64,000 nt of DNA from Streptomyces microflavus (GCF_014650075.1 NZ_BMUG01000009.1:248001-312000), one strand, 5' to 3'. Counted from the stretch's first letter, positions 17,214 to 25,504 are shown. The notes: a model not told the origin generated them from the sequence alone. Program-made: numbers and translations.

Positions 17214-17708
17214 ATGCGAGAGCGGCAGACCCACCGGGACCGGCTCCGCGCCCAGGAGTTCGAGGCCTTCGTGGCGGGCGCGGGCGGACGCCTGCTGCAC
17301 ACGGCGACCCTGCTCACCGCCGAGCCGACCGCACCGGCGGGCGCCAACGTACGGGCCGAACGCCTGCTGGGTGCGGCCCTGGCACGTACGTACGCGGAGT
17401 GGGACCGGCTGCGCGGCGAGGACCCGTACGACCGCACCCGCCAGGAGCTCGCGGTCCGGTTCGCCCGGGAGGCGTGGCGTCACCGGCATCCGCTCGGCGG
17501 GGTGCTGGGGCGGCTCGCCCCGCTGGAGCGGCTGGTGCTGGTGCTGCGGCTGTACGAGGAGGTCGGCGAGGACCAGACGGCGGCGCTGCTGGGGCTTCCG
17601 GCGGACCGGATACGGGCGGTCTGCGACCGCTCGATCGCGGCGATGCGCTCGCCGGGGCCCCGGCACCCCGCGGCCGGTTCGGCCCTTGCCTCGGGGGTGA
17701 CGCCGTGA
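17214..17708 (+). CDS. Sigma-70 region 4-like protein
   Basis: A 164-residue protein. The C-terminal half reads RLAPLERLVLVLRLYEEVGEDQTAALLGLPADRIRAV in segments typical of sigma region 4 helix-turn-helix; the N-terminal half is only weakly region 2-like. It may be a divergent ECF sigma factor or a sigma-like DNA-binding protein. The start ATG 17214 lies 67 bp after the stressosome operon. It is coupled to the next gene by a duplicated stop/start junction (see repeat at 17694-17762). A link to the stress operon is inferred only from position. Confidence 0.7.
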   Translation: MRERQTHRDRLRAQEFEAFVAGAGGRLLHTATLLTAEPTAPAGANVRAERLLGAALARTYAEWDRLRGEDPYDRTRQELAVRFAREAWRHRHPLGGVLGRLAPLERLVLVLRLYEEVGEDQTAALLGLPADRIRAVCDRSIAAMRSPGPRHPAAGSALASGVTP

Positions 17709-17762
17709 TCGGGGGCCGAAGCAGGAACTTTGTCCCCGGGGTGACGCCGTGATCGGGGGCCG
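17694..17762 (+). repeat. 25-bp direct repeat duplicating a stop/start junction
   Basis: The 25 bp at 17694-17718 recur exactly at 17738-17762 (offset 44). Each copy contains GCCGTGATC, in which the TGA stop of one frame overlaps the GTG start of the next. The first copy holds the stop of the sigma-like gene; the second holds the start of the small membrane protein gene. Confidence 0.9.
17705..17752 (+). CDS. 15-codon mini-ORF bridging two coupled genes
   Basis: The GTG in the first repeat copy opens a 15-codon frame (MIGGRSRNFVPGVTP) that ends at the TGA of the second copy, where the next GTG starts. Duplication of the junction would therefore preserve stop-start coupling from the sigma-like gene to the small membrane protein. 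The peptide itself is probably without function; translation is an inference. Confidence 0.35.
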   Translation: MIGGRSRNFVPGVTP

Positions 17763-18009
17763 GGGCGGGGACCGCAAGGCGGACGAGGTCCGGCGGATGC
17801 TGGAGGGGCCGCATCCGCCGGTGCCGGCCGGTCTGGCGGACCGGGCCGCGCGGCGCGGTGCCCGGCTGCTGCGGCTGCGCCGCGGGGTGCGGCGTACGGC
17901 CTGGTGGCTGGCGGGGACGGTGTTCGCCGCGTTCCTGGTGTGGGCGGGGGTCGAGCAGCCGTGGCTGCCGGAGCCGGCGGAGGTGACACCGCCGCTGGAG
18001 GGGTGGTGA
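17749..18009 (+). CDS. Small single-pass membrane protein
   Basis: An 86-residue protein: a charged N-terminal half (RGGDRKADEVRRMLEGPHPP), an Arg-rich patch, one membrane helix (TAWWLAGTVFAAFLVWAGV, about residues 50-68) and a short Pro-rich tail. The layout resembles a small anti-sigma-like or accessory partner of the preceding sigma-like protein, to which it is coupled. No recognised family. Confidence 0.6.
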   Translation: MIGGRGGDRKADEVRRMLEGPHPPVPAGLADRAARRGARLLRLRRGVRRTAWWLAGTVFAAFLVWAGVEQPWLPEPAEVTPPLEGW

Positions 18010-18080
18010 GGCCGTTGGAGCGCCGGCGGAACCGGCCTACCCTGGAAGAGCCGGTCGTCGTACGAGCCGAGGAGGCCGTC

Positions 18081-18272
18081 ATGACCAGGAAGATCGCCGA
18101 CTGCCGCAAGTACCCGAGCGAGACGAACTGCTCACTCGCCATCTCCGGCGAGGAGGACGAGGTCGTCCGCGCCGCGAGCGAGCACGCCGTGTCCGTCCAC
18201 GGTCACGAGGACAGCCCAGAACTGCGGAGCCGGATCCGGACCATGCTGGAGGACGAGAGGGTGAGCGTCTGA
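18081..18272 (+). CDS. DUF1059 family small protein
   Basis: A 63-residue protein with the DUF1059 pattern: ADCRKYPSETNCSLAISGEEDEV then a histidine-containing AVSVHGHEDSPELRSRI segment. GAGGAGG at 18068-18074 fits ATG 18081. DUF1059 proteins are small cytoplasmic proteins of unknown role. The gene ends at a hairpin terminator shared with convergent metB. Confidence 0.85.
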   Translation: MTRKIADCRKYPSETNCSLAISGEEDEVVRAASEHAVSVHGHEDSPELRSRIRTMLEDERVSV

Positions 18273-18278
18273 CCGTGC

Positions 18279-18307
18279 GGGCGCCCGCCGTTCACCGGCG
18301 GGCGCCC
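18279..18307. terminator. Bidirectional terminator between DUF1059 gene and metB
   Basis: GGGCGCCCGCCG (18279-18290) and CGGCGGGCGCCC (18296-18307) form a perfect 12-bp stem with a 5-base loop between the two convergent genes. Confidence 0.85.
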
Positions 18308-18332
18308 GGGTGTGCCGCCGTACAGCGGCCGG

Positions 18333-19478
18333 TCAGCCCAGGGCCTGGGTGAGGTCGGCGAGCAGGTCGTCGCCGTTCTCGATGCCGACGGAGAGACGGA
18401 CCAGGTCGGCGGGGACCTCCAGCAGGGAGCCCGCGACGGAGGCGTGCGTCATCCGGCCGGGGTGCTCGATCAGCGACTCGACGCCGCCGAGGGACTCACC
18501 GAGCGTGAAGAGCTTCGCCCGGTTGCAGACCTCGACCGCCGCCTCCTCGCCGCCGTTGACGCGGAAGGACACCATGCCGCCGAAGGCCTTCATCTGCTTG
18601 GCGGCGACCTCGTGGCCGGGGTGCTCGGGCAGGCCCGGGTAGAGGACCTGGGAGACCTTGGGGTGCCGGGTCAGCAGCTCGGTGACCTTGGTGGCGTTCT
18701 CGGTGTGCCGGTCCATGCGGACGGCGAGGGTCTTGATGCCGCGCAGCACGAGCCAGGCGTCGAAGGGGCCGGAGACCGCGCCCATGGCGTTCTGGTGGAA
18801 CGCCAGCTCCTCGGCCAGCTCCGGGTCGCTGACGACGAGGGCGCCGCCGACGACGTCGGAGTGGCCGCCCATGTACTTGGTGGTGGAGTGCACGATGACG
18901 TCCGCGCCGAGGGACAGCGGCTGCTGGAGGTAGGGCGAGGCGAAGGTGTTGTCGACGACGAGGCGGGCCCCGGCCTGGTGCGCGACCTGGGCGACGGCGG
19001 CGATGTCGGTGATGTTGAGCAGCGGGTTGGAGGGGGTCTCCACCCAGACCGCCTTGGTGCGCGGGGTGATCGCCGCCCGCACCGCCGCCACGTCCGAGGT
19101 GTCGGCGACCGAGAACTCCACGCCCCAGCGCGCGGCGACCTTCGCGAACAGCCGGAAGGTGCCGCCATAGGCGTCGTTGGGGATGACCACGTGGTCACCG
19201 GGGGTCAGCAGCGTACGCAGGAGGCAGTCCTCGGCGGCGAGGCCGGAGGCGAAGGCGAGACCGCGGCGGCCGCCTTCCAGGGCCGCCAGGTTCTCCTCCA
19301 GGGCGGTACGGGTGGGGTTGGCGCTGCGGCTGTACTCGTAGCCGCCGCGCAGTCCGCCCACGCCGTCCTGCTTGTACGTGGACACCTGGTAGATGGGCGG
19401 AACCACCGCGCCGGTGAGGGGGTCGGCGGTGTTCCCCGCGTGGATCGCGAGAGTCTCGAAGCTGTGCTGGTCGCTCAT
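18333..19478 (-). CDS. metB: Cystathionine gamma-synthase/lyase family PLP enzyme
   Basis: A 381-residue Cys/Met metabolism PLP enzyme. The Schiff-base lysine is Lys201 in HSTTKYMGGHSD; YEYSRSANPTR and FASGLAA bind PLP. In actinomycetes this family member is generally annotated cystathionine gamma-synthase (homoserine ester plus cysteine to cystathionine), though gamma-lyase activity in reverse transsulfuration is equally possible. Length matches the family. Divergent from the hypothetical gene at 19545. Confidence 0.88.
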   Translation of the reverse strand: MSDQHSFETLAIHAGNTADPLTGAVVPPIYQVSTYKQDGVGGLRGGYEYSRSANPTRTALEENLAALEGGRRGLAFASGLAAEDCLLRTLLTPGDHVVIPNDAYGGTFRLFAKVAARWGVEFSVADTSDVAAVRAAITPRTKAVWVETPSNPLLNITDIAAVAQVAHQAGARLVVDNTFASPYLQQPLSLGADVIVHSTTKYMGGHSDVVGGALVVSDPELAEELAFHQNAMGAVSGPFDAWLVLRGIKTLAVRMDRHTENATKVTELLTRHPKVSQVLYPGLPEHPGHEVAAKQMKAFGGMVSFRVNGGEEAAVEVCNRAKLFTLGESLGGVESLIEHPGRMTHASVAGSLLEVPADLVRLSVGIENGDDLLADLTQALG

Positions 19479-19544
19479 GGCCCCGAGCGTAGTTCGTCGT
19501 AAGGGCCCTTACCGGCCACTCGGCGCTCCGGGGACAATGGGTTC

Positions 19545-20648
19545 ATGGAGATTCTGTTGTTCCTGCTCGCGATGTGCATGCTCGCCGCGATCGTCGGCCC
19601 CTGGGTGATGCGCCGCCGCGGTGGTATCCGCCAGGTCGCCCCGGGTTCGCCCGACGCCGCCGACCCCGATACGTACGGCTTCGCCCGCCAGGAGGAGCTG
19701 GACGTCCGGATGCCGGGCCCGGACCAGGACCTCCTGGACGTCCTCGGTGTCGTCCAGGCCACCCAGGACTGGCGGGCCGCCTCCCAGCTGCTCTCCGGCA
19801 CGCCGAAGGAGGGCGAGGTGCGCTGGCAGCGGGTGCAGGCCTTCGCGGGCGCCGCCTCGCTGGAGCTGGCGCAGCAGCCGGGGAAGGGCGGCTCCTGGCT
19901 GCGGGCCTGGCGTGCGGAGGCCCCGAAGGACGCGGGCGGTGCGGCGGTGCACGCGGAGTTCCTGGTGCAGCAGGCGTGGCGCTCCTCGGCGGCGGGGACG
20001 GACGACTTCCGGATCATCCTGGAGGAGGCCCGTACGGTCTGCGGCGAAGCGGCCCTGCTCGCCCCGGGCGACCCCGTCCCGTACATCGTGGAGCTGGCGG
20101 TGGCCCGCGGCCTGAACTACACCCCCGAGCAGTTCGACCAGCTCTGGGCGAAGATCATCGACCGGGCCCCGGCCCACATGGGCGCGCACATCGCGGCGCT
20201 GCACTTCCACTGCGAGAAGTGGCACGGCTCCCGGAAGGACGCCGACGCCTTCGCCACGGCCGCCGCCGCCCGCGCCCCGCAGGGTTCGCTGCTGGCCGCG
20301 CTGCCGCTGTTCGCGGTGTACGAGCACCTGCCGGAGGTCAACCTCGTGCAGGGCTTCTACCGCGGCCAGGTGGTGACGAAGGCGGTCGAGGGCGCGATGT
20401 TCGCGGTCCACGCGGCCCGCCCGGACGACCCGATGCTCGCACACGTACGCCATCTGCTGGTGCTCTTCCTGGTCCACATGGAGCGCTGGTCGGAGGCGAT
20501 GCACCAGCTGGTCCTCATCGACGGCCACGTGGGCGCGCTGCCGTGGACGGCCGAGCCGGACCCGGCCGCGCAGTACGCGGTCTACCGGGCGCTGGCGGTC
20601 GCGGGGTACGAGGCGAACGGCGGCTCCCCGGCGACGCTGCCGCACTGA
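19545..20648 (+). CDS. Membrane-anchored protein of unknown function
   Basis: A 367-residue protein with one N-terminal membrane segment (MEILLFLLAMCMLAAIVGPWV) followed by RRR, so the body should face the cytoplasm. The body is helical and rich in Ala/Trp/Leu, with TPR-like helix pairs (VQATQDWRAASQLLSG; DPVPYIVELAVARGL). I recall relatives only in streptomycetes and no function. The ATG is the only start before the membrane helix. Confidence 0.75.
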   Translation: MEILLFLLAMCMLAAIVGPWVMRRRGGIRQVAPGSPDAADPDTYGFARQEELDVRMPGPDQDLLDVLGVVQATQDWRAASQLLSGTPKEGEVRWQRVQAFAGAASLELAQQPGKGGSWLRAWRAEAPKDAGGAAVHAEFLVQQAWRSSAAGTDDFRIILEEARTVCGEAALLAPGDPVPYIVELAVARGLNYTPEQFDQLWAKIIDRAPAHMGAHIAALHFHCEKWHGSRKDADAFATAAAARAPQGSLLAALPLFAVYEHLPEVNLVQGFYRGQVVTKAVEGAMFAVHAARPDDPMLAHVRHLLVLFLVHMERWSEAMHQLVLIDGHVGALPWTAEPDPAAQYAVYRALAVAGYEANGGSPATLPH

Positions 20649-20677
20649 GGGCGGCTCCGAGGGGTGTGCTGCCGGCC

Positions 20678-20703
20678 GGAATCCCGGTGGCGGGTCCCTT
20701 GTT
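20678..20703 (+). promoter_or_regulatory. SigR-type promoter of msrA
   Basis: GGAAT (20678-20682) and GTT (20701-20703) are separated by exactly 18 bases, the published SigR consensus GGAAT-N18-GTT. It ends 39 bp before the msrA start. msrA belongs to the thiol-oxidative-stress regulon in S. coelicolor, so the match is biologically consistent. Confidence 0.8.
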
Positions 20704-20742
20704 GTACGTACCGAACCCACCGACCCCGGAGGAGCCACCCGC

Positions 20743-21408
20743 ATGTTCCTGAACCGCCGCACCCCCGAGCTCCCCACCCCGGAGCAGGCCCTGCGCGGCC
20801 GTCCCGTCCCCGAATTCACCGTCCCCTCCCGCCACACGGTCCTCGGCAACCCCCTGGTGGGCCCGTACCCGGAGGGCCTGGAGGTGGCGGACTTCGCGCT
20901 CGGCTGTTTCTGGGGCGCGGAGCGGAAGTTCTGGCAGACGGAAGGCGTCTGGACGACGCTCGTCGGCTACCAGGGCGGCTACACGGAGAACCCCACGTAC
21001 GAGGAGGCCTGCTCGGGCCTGACCGGCCACACGGAGGCGGTCCGCGTCGTCTTCGACCCGGCGGTCGTCAGTTACGAGGAGTTGCTGAAGCTGTTCTGGG
21101 AGTCCCACAACCCGACCCAGGGCTTCCGCCAGGGCAACGACGTGGGCACCCAGTACCGCTCCGCGGTCTACACCCACTCCCCCGCCCAGGCAGCGGCGGC
21201 GGACGCCTCCCGCGAGGCGTACCAGAAGGTCCTGACGGCTTCGGGCCACAAGGAGATCACCACGGAGATCCTCCCGGCCGACGGCCGCCCGTTCTGGCCT
21301 GCGGAGGCGTACCACCAGCAGTACCTGGACAAGAACCCGGGCGGCTACTGCGGGATCGGCGGTACGGGGGTGTCCTGCCCGATCGGCGTGGCACCGGTCG
21401 AGGGCTGA
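20743..21408 (+). CDS. msrA: Peptide-methionine (S)-S-oxide reductase MsrA
   Basis: A 221-residue MsrA. Catalytic Cys55 is in GCFWGAE; the C-terminal region NPGGYCGIGGTGVSCP supplies two further cysteines that resolve the disulfide. It repairs oxidised methionine using thioredoxin. About 45 residues precede the catalytic core, a longer N-terminus than in many MsrA proteins but common in actinomycetes. A SigR-type promoter precedes it. Confidence 0.94.
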   Translation: MFLNRRTPELPTPEQALRGRPVPEFTVPSRHTVLGNPLVGPYPEGLEVADFALGCFWGAERKFWQTEGVWTTLVGYQGGYTENPTYEEACSGLTGHTEAVRVVFDPAVVSYEELLKLFWESHNPTQGFRQGNDVGTQYRSAVYTHSPAQAAAADASREAYQKVLTASGHKEITTEILPADGRPFWPAEAYHQQYLDKNPGGYCGIGGTGVSCPIGVAPVEG

Positions 21409-21470
21409 GGGCCGTCCCGGGACGGAAAATCCAGGTGCCGGGCGACGGCACGCGCCACTAGGGTGCCCGG

Positions 21471-21905
21471 ATGGCAACACTCAGGAAGCTCCAGATCACC
21501 TTCGACTGCGCCCAGCCCGAGCGCCTCGCCCGCTTCTGGTGCGAGGTGCTGGGGTATGTCGTGCCGCCGGTTCCCGAAGGGTTCGGCACCTGGGCCGATT
21601 ACGATCGCTCGCTGCCGCCCGAGCAGCAGGGTGCCTGGTTCGCCTGCACCGATCCCTCAGGTGTGGGCCCGCGCCTCTTCTTCCAGCGCGTTCCGGAGGG
21701 CAAGACCGCCAAGAACCGGGTGCACATCGATGTGCGGGCCGGCACCGGGCTCGTGGGTGAGGAGCGCCTCGCGACGCTGGAGGCCGAGCGCGACCGGCTG
21801 GTGGCGCTCGGTGCGGTGTGTGAGCGCGTGATGGTCGCCGACGAGGAGAACGAGTCGTGCATCGTGATGCAGGACATCGAGGGCAACGAGTTCTGCCTCG
21901 ACTGA
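21471..21905 (+). CDS. VOC (glyoxalase/bleomycin resistance-like) family protein
   Basis: A 144-residue protein with two beta-alpha-beta-beta-beta modules: FDCAQPERLARFWCEVLGY opens the first, and NRVHIDVRAG plus CIVMQDIEGNEFCLD the second. The metal-ligand positions appear partly kept (His and the last Glu). Many such Streptomyces proteins are of unknown substrate. Close to, but convergent with, the TetR gene. Confidence 0.82.
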   Translation: MATLRKLQITFDCAQPERLARFWCEVLGYVVPPVPEGFGTWADYDRSLPPEQQGAWFACTDPSGVGPRLFFQRVPEGKTAKNRVHIDVRAGTGLVGEERLATLEAERDRLVALGAVCERVMVADEENESCIVMQDIEGNEFCLD

Positions 21906-21949
21906 GGCCGGGGCATGTGCTGTTCGCTGTTCGACGGCTAGGGCAGGCC

Positions 21950-22657
21950 CTAGCCGAGCATCGCCGGAAGCAGCCGGCGCAGCAGCCGTTCGAACAACGC
22001 GTCCCGCTCCGCCGGGCCCGCCACAGGTGGCGGGCCCGCTGTCGTGAGGGCGGCCAGCAGGTGCGGGTGGCGGCCCTCGGCGGCGACTGCGGCAAGGTGG
22101 GCCGCCTGGGCGGGCGGGTCCCCGGCCCCGGCGCTCGCGGGGGCCTCGCGGCGGGCGAAGAGCGTGGCGAGGCCGCCCAGGAGCCCGATGGCCTCCAGTT
22201 TCTGCCCGCTCGTACCGGGTGCGGGGGCCAGGATCGCGAGGGCGTGGTCGAGGTAGTCGATCGCGTGCGGGCCGAGCACCTCGCCCCGGCGGTCGTTCAG
22301 GTCGGCAAGCCAGGGGTGGCGGGCGTGGGCGGCCTTGGACTGGAGGGCCAGGCCGACGAGGTCGCCGAGCCAGTCGCCGCTGGGAGCGGCGGAGAGGTCC
22401 AGCTCACCCGCGACCGCGTCGGCCATCAGGTCCAGCAGCTCGTCACGGCTCCCCACATAGCGGTAAAGCGATGCGGGCCCGGTGCCCAGCCGCTGCGCGA
22501 GCGCCCGCATCGACACGGCCGGCAGCCCTTCGGCGTCGGCCAGGGCGAGGGCGGCCCCGGTGATCTCGTACCGGCTCCGCTCGGGCGCGGGTCCGCGCGC
22601 GCCCCGCTCGGGGCGTGACCACACGGTCGTCGGCGGGGTCGTCTCGCGTTCGGCCAC
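21950..22657 (-). CDS. TetR-family regulator
   Basis: A 235-residue TetR protein: N-terminal helix-turn-helix MRALAQRLGTGPASLYRYV after a 40-residue polar lead, then a TetR C-terminal ligand domain (HARHPWLADL). The GTG start at 22657 follows GGAGAGG; the much longer open frame upstream runs antisense through the hydrolase gene and is not real. It is divergent from the hydrolase at 22784 and a 27-bp inverted repeat lies between them, which strongly suggests control of both genes. Confidence 0.85.
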   Translation of the reverse strand: MAERETTPPTTVWSRPERGARGPAPERSRYEITGAALALADAEGLPAVSMRALAQRLGTGPASLYRYVGSRDELLDLMADAVAGELDLSAAPSGDWLGDLVGLALQSKAAHARHPWLADLNDRRGEVLGPHAIDYLDHALAILAPAPGTSGQKLEAIGLLGGLATLFARREAPASAGAGDPPAQAAHLAAVAAEGRHPHLLAALTTAGPPPVAGPAERDALFERLLRRLLPAMLG

Positions 22658-22702
22658 TGCCCGCCGCCTCTCCTTCTGGGGTCCCGGACTGGCCTGTAGT
22701 CT

Positions 22703-22729
22703 AATACTGCGAACATCGATCGCAGTATT
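22703..22729. promoter_or_regulatory. TetR operator between regulator and hydrolase
   Basis: Perfect 10-bp arms AATACTGCGA (22703-22712) and TCGCAGTATT (22720-22729) with a 7-base spacer lie 46 bp from the TetR start and 54 bp from the hydrolase start. The AT-rich arms stand out from the surroundings, as expected for a promoter-overlapping operator. Confidence 0.8.
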
Positions 22730-22732
22730 GGA

Positions 22733-22763
22733 CCGATCGCCGTATCTGCCCGATCGCCGTATC
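22733..22763 (+). repeat. 14-bp direct repeat before the hydrolase gene
   Basis: CCGATCGCCGTATC occurs at 22733-22746 and 22750-22763, spaced 17 bp, between the TetR operator and the hydrolase ribosome binding site. Confidence 0.75.
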
Positions 22764-22783
22764 CCGTCGCCGAGGAGCCCGCC

Positions 22784-23752
22784 ATGACCTGGACCGAACG
22801 CCGCTTCGCCCGCAACGGCCCGGTCGAGCTCGCCCACGACCGGCTCCGGGAGGGCGGGGACGGCGAGCCGCTGCTGCTGGTGATGGGTCTTGCGGTCTCC
22901 CGGTACTGGTGGCCGCAGGAGCTGTGCGCCGCCTTCGCCGGAGCCGGGTTCGCCGTCGCCCGCTACGACCAGCGGGACGCGGGCGAGTCCACCCGGCTGC
23001 CGAGAAGCGCCCCGGGCGGCAACCCGTTCACCGCCCTCGCCGCCCGGCGCGGCGCCGCGTACACCGCCGAGGACATGGCCGACGACGCCGTCGTCGTCCT
23101 GGACGCCCTGGGCTGGGAGTCGGCGCACCTCTTCGGGCACTCGCTGGGCGGGGTCGTCGCCCAGCGCGTCGCGCTGCGCCACCCGGACCGGGTGCGCACG
23201 CTCACCTCGTCCGCCGCGCTGCCGAGCGATGTCGGCGGGCTCGGCGCCTTCCGCCACCTGCGCCTGGCCACCCTCGCGAAGTTCGCCCGCATCAAGCCGG
23301 CCCGGGACCGCGAGGGGCGGATAGCGGCGGGGCTCGCGGTGGCGCGGCTCTGTGCGTCTCCGGGCTACCCGTTCGACGAGGCGGAGGCCCTGGAGCGGAT
23401 CACCGCCGACGTGGACACCGGCATCGCCGACCCGGACGCCCAGTCCCGCCAGATCGGCGCCCGGTGGAGCGGGCCGGCCCTGGCCGAACTCCGCCTCCCC
23501 GCACTGGTGTTGCACGGCACGGACGACCCGCTGCTCAAGCCCTCCGCGGGCCGGGCCACCGCCGCGGCGATCCCCGGCGCCCGCCTCGTACTCCAGCCGG
23601 GCGTCGGCCACGACATCCCGCGCGAGCGCCATGCCGGGGTCGCGGCGGAGGTACGGGCGCTCGCGGACCGGGCGAGGTCCGCGAGCGCCCGTGACGGCTC
23701 GACGGGGCCGGCGGCCCGTGACGGATCGCCCGGTCCGGCCCCTACCGCTTGA
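22784..23752 (+). CDS. Alpha/beta hydrolase under TetR control
   Basis: A 322-residue alpha/beta hydrolase. The nucleophile elbow is GHSLGG, the oxyanion region is LLLVMGLAVSRYWW, and the C-terminal HGTDDPLLK and GVGHDIP supply the acid and histidine, so the catalytic triad is complete. A Ser/Gly/Pro-rich tail of about 25 residues follows. Likely an esterase or lactonase for a compound sensed by the divergent TetR protein. Its last 11 bases overlap the convergent haloperoxidase-like gene. Confidence 0.85.
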   Translation: MTWTERRFARNGPVELAHDRLREGGDGEPLLLVMGLAVSRYWWPQELCAAFAGAGFAVARYDQRDAGESTRLPRSAPGGNPFTALAARRGAAYTAEDMADDAVVVLDALGWESAHLFGHSLGGVVAQRVALRHPDRVRTLTSSAALPSDVGGLGAFRHLRLATLAKFARIKPARDREGRIAAGLAVARLCASPGYPFDEAEALERITADVDTGIADPDAQSRQIGARWSGPALAELRLPALVLHGTDDPLLKPSAGRATAAAIPGARLVLQPGVGHDIPRERHAGVAAEVRALADRARSASARDGSTGPAARDGSPGPAPTA

Positions 23753-24563
23753 CGAAGTCCAGCAGGTCCGCGTTGAACTCCTCCTCGAAGACGCCGTTCA
23801 GCCCGTGCGGGGCGCCCGGGTAGACCTTGAGCGTGGCGTTCGGGAGGAGCTGGGCCGCCCGGTGGGCGGCGGCGCCGATGGGGACGATCTGGTCGTCGTC
23901 GCCGTGGGCCACCAGGACGGGGATGTCGATGCGCCCCAGGTCCTCGGTGAAGTCCGTCTCCGAGAACTGCTCGATGCAGTCGTACGCGGCCTTGCTGCCC
24001 ACCGCCATGCTCATCAGCCAGAACGCGTCCCGCAGCCCCTGCGAGACGGTGGAGCCTTCGCGGTCGGCGCCGTAGAAGCTCTCGCTCAGGGTGCGGTAGA
24101 ACTCCGAGCGGTCGGTGCGCACCCCTTCGCGGATCCCGTCGAAGACCTCGCGCGGCAGACCGTCCGGGTTCGCCTCGGTCCTGAGCATCAACGGCGGTAC
24201 GGCTCCGAGGAGTACGGCCTTGGCGACGCGCGCGGTGCCGTGCCGGCCGAGGTAGCGGGTCACCTCGCCGCCACCGGTGGAGTGGCCGACGAGCACCGCG
24301 TCCTCCAGGCCGAGGTGCTCGATGAGCTGGGCCAGGTCGTCGGCGTAGGTGTCCATGTCGTTGCCCTGCCACGGCTGGCCGGAGCGGCCGTGGCCCCGGC
24401 GGTCGTGGGCGATGGCGCGGTATCCGTTCTCGGCGAGGAGCCGCAGCTGGTTGTCCCAGGCGTCGGCGTTGAGCGGCCAGCCGTGGCTGAAGACGACGGG
24501 GCGTCCGTTGCCCCAGTCCTTGTAGAAGATCTCGGTGCCGTCGGTGGTGGTGAAGGTGCTCAT
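23742..24563 (-). CDS. Alpha/beta hydrolase, cofactor-free haloperoxidase-like
   Basis: A 273-residue protein of the chloroperoxidase/arylesterase group: oxyanion motif FSHGWPLNADAWD, nucleophile GHSTGGGE, acid HGDDDQIVP and His in YPGAPHG. The GHSTGG elbow and the overall sequence are typical of the so-called non-haem haloperoxidases, whose true role is esterase or perhydrolase. It is downstream, same strand, of another alpha/beta hydrolase (62-bp gap), so the two may be co-transcribed from the TetR-regulated promoter at 25.5 kb. Confidence 0.88.
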   Translation of the reverse strand: MSTFTTTDGTEIFYKDWGNGRPVVFSHGWPLNADAWDNQLRLLAENGYRAIAHDRRGHGRSGQPWQGNDMDTYADDLAQLIEHLGLEDAVLVGHSTGGGEVTRYLGRHGTARVAKAVLLGAVPPLMLRTEANPDGLPREVFDGIREGVRTDRSEFYRTLSESFYGADREGSTVSQGLRDAFWLMSMAVGSKAAYDCIEQFSETDFTEDLGRIDIPVLVAHGDDDQIVPIGAAAHRAAQLLPNATLKVYPGAPHGLNGVFEEEFNADLLDFVKR

Positions 24564-24625
24564 GACTGCTGCTTCCTGTGGGTGTGGGTGTGGGTATCGG
24601 TGTGGGCGAACGGGCGGACGGGGCG

Positions 24626-25504
24626 TCAGACGAAGCGGCTCACGAAGGTCAGCGCGGTGTCCGCGACCTCCTGCCAGCCGCTGTCGATGACCAGCGAGTG
24701 CCCCCGGCCCGGCAGTTCGGTGATCTCGGTGACGCCGGGGTTGCGCTGCTGCTTCTTGTACGAGGCGTTGGCGATGGCCCAGGGGACGGTGTTGTCCTTC
24801 TCGCCGGAGATGACGAGCAGGGGGCCACGGCCGGGATGGGCCGTGTCGACCCTGGCCTCGGTACGGGGGTTGATGTTGGCGGTGGCCGCCTGGAAGAGCG
24901 GGGCGCCGGGGGCGGGCACGGCGTACGTCGCGTACAGCTCGCGCGCCTCCTTCTCGCTCACCGCGTTGGCGAAGGCGTACCGGAACTGCTCATAGGTGAG
25001 CGGCACCGCCTTCCTGCGGTTCGCCGGGTTGCCCAGGACCGGGCGTGCGGCACGCAGGGCCGACAGCGGCAGGGGCAGCACACCCCGGAAGGGGGCCGGG
25101 TCGATGGCCACGGAGGCGGCGGACAGGCCCCGTCCGGCGAGGATCTGGGTGAGCAGACCGCCGAAGGAGTGCCCGATCACGACGGGCTTGCGGTCCAGGA
25201 GCCGGACGAGCCCGTCCAGGTGGTCGGCGACCTGCCCGACGGTCTTGCCGGCGAAGACCTCGGGGTGGGCGTTGCCCTCGGCGACGGTGTCCGGGTCGCC
25301 GGGCCAGGAGAGGGCGACCGGGGCGAACCCGGCGGCCTCGGCCCGTACCGCCCAGCGGTCCCAGCTGCTCGCGAGGAGCCAGAGGCCGTGGACGAGGACG
25401 AGGGGCGTCCGGCCCGATGCGTTGGCCTGCTCGATCTGTCGGAGGTCGTGGGCCTTGGGGGCTCCGGGGGCTCCGGAGTTGTTGGGGGTGGAGCTGGCAG
25501 CCAT
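24626..25504 (-). CDS. Alpha/beta hydrolase regulated by adjacent TetR
   Basis: A 292-residue alpha/beta hydrolase: LVHGLWLLASSWDRW oxyanion segment, GHSFGGLLTQ nucleophile, GEKDNTVP acid and RGHSLV histidine. The SFGG elbow and ISGEKDNTVPWAI are as in TetR-linked hydrolases of streptomycetes. One copy of the AGACAGA palindrome sits 48 bp upstream of its start and the other next to the divergent TetR gene. Substrate unknown. Confidence 0.85.
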   Translation of the reverse strand: MAASSTPNNSGAPGAPKAHDLRQIEQANASGRTPLVLVHGLWLLASSWDRWAVRAEAAGFAPVALSWPGDPDTVAEGNAHPEVFAGKTVGQVADHLDGLVRLLDRKPVVIGHSFGGLLTQILAGRGLSAASVAIDPAPFRGVLPLPLSALRAARPVLGNPANRRKAVPLTYEQFRYAFANAVSEKEARELYATYAVPAPGAPLFQAATANINPRTEARVDTAHPGRGPLLVISGEKDNTVPWAIANASYKKQQRNPGVTEITELPGRGHSLVIDSGWQEVADTALTFVSRFV

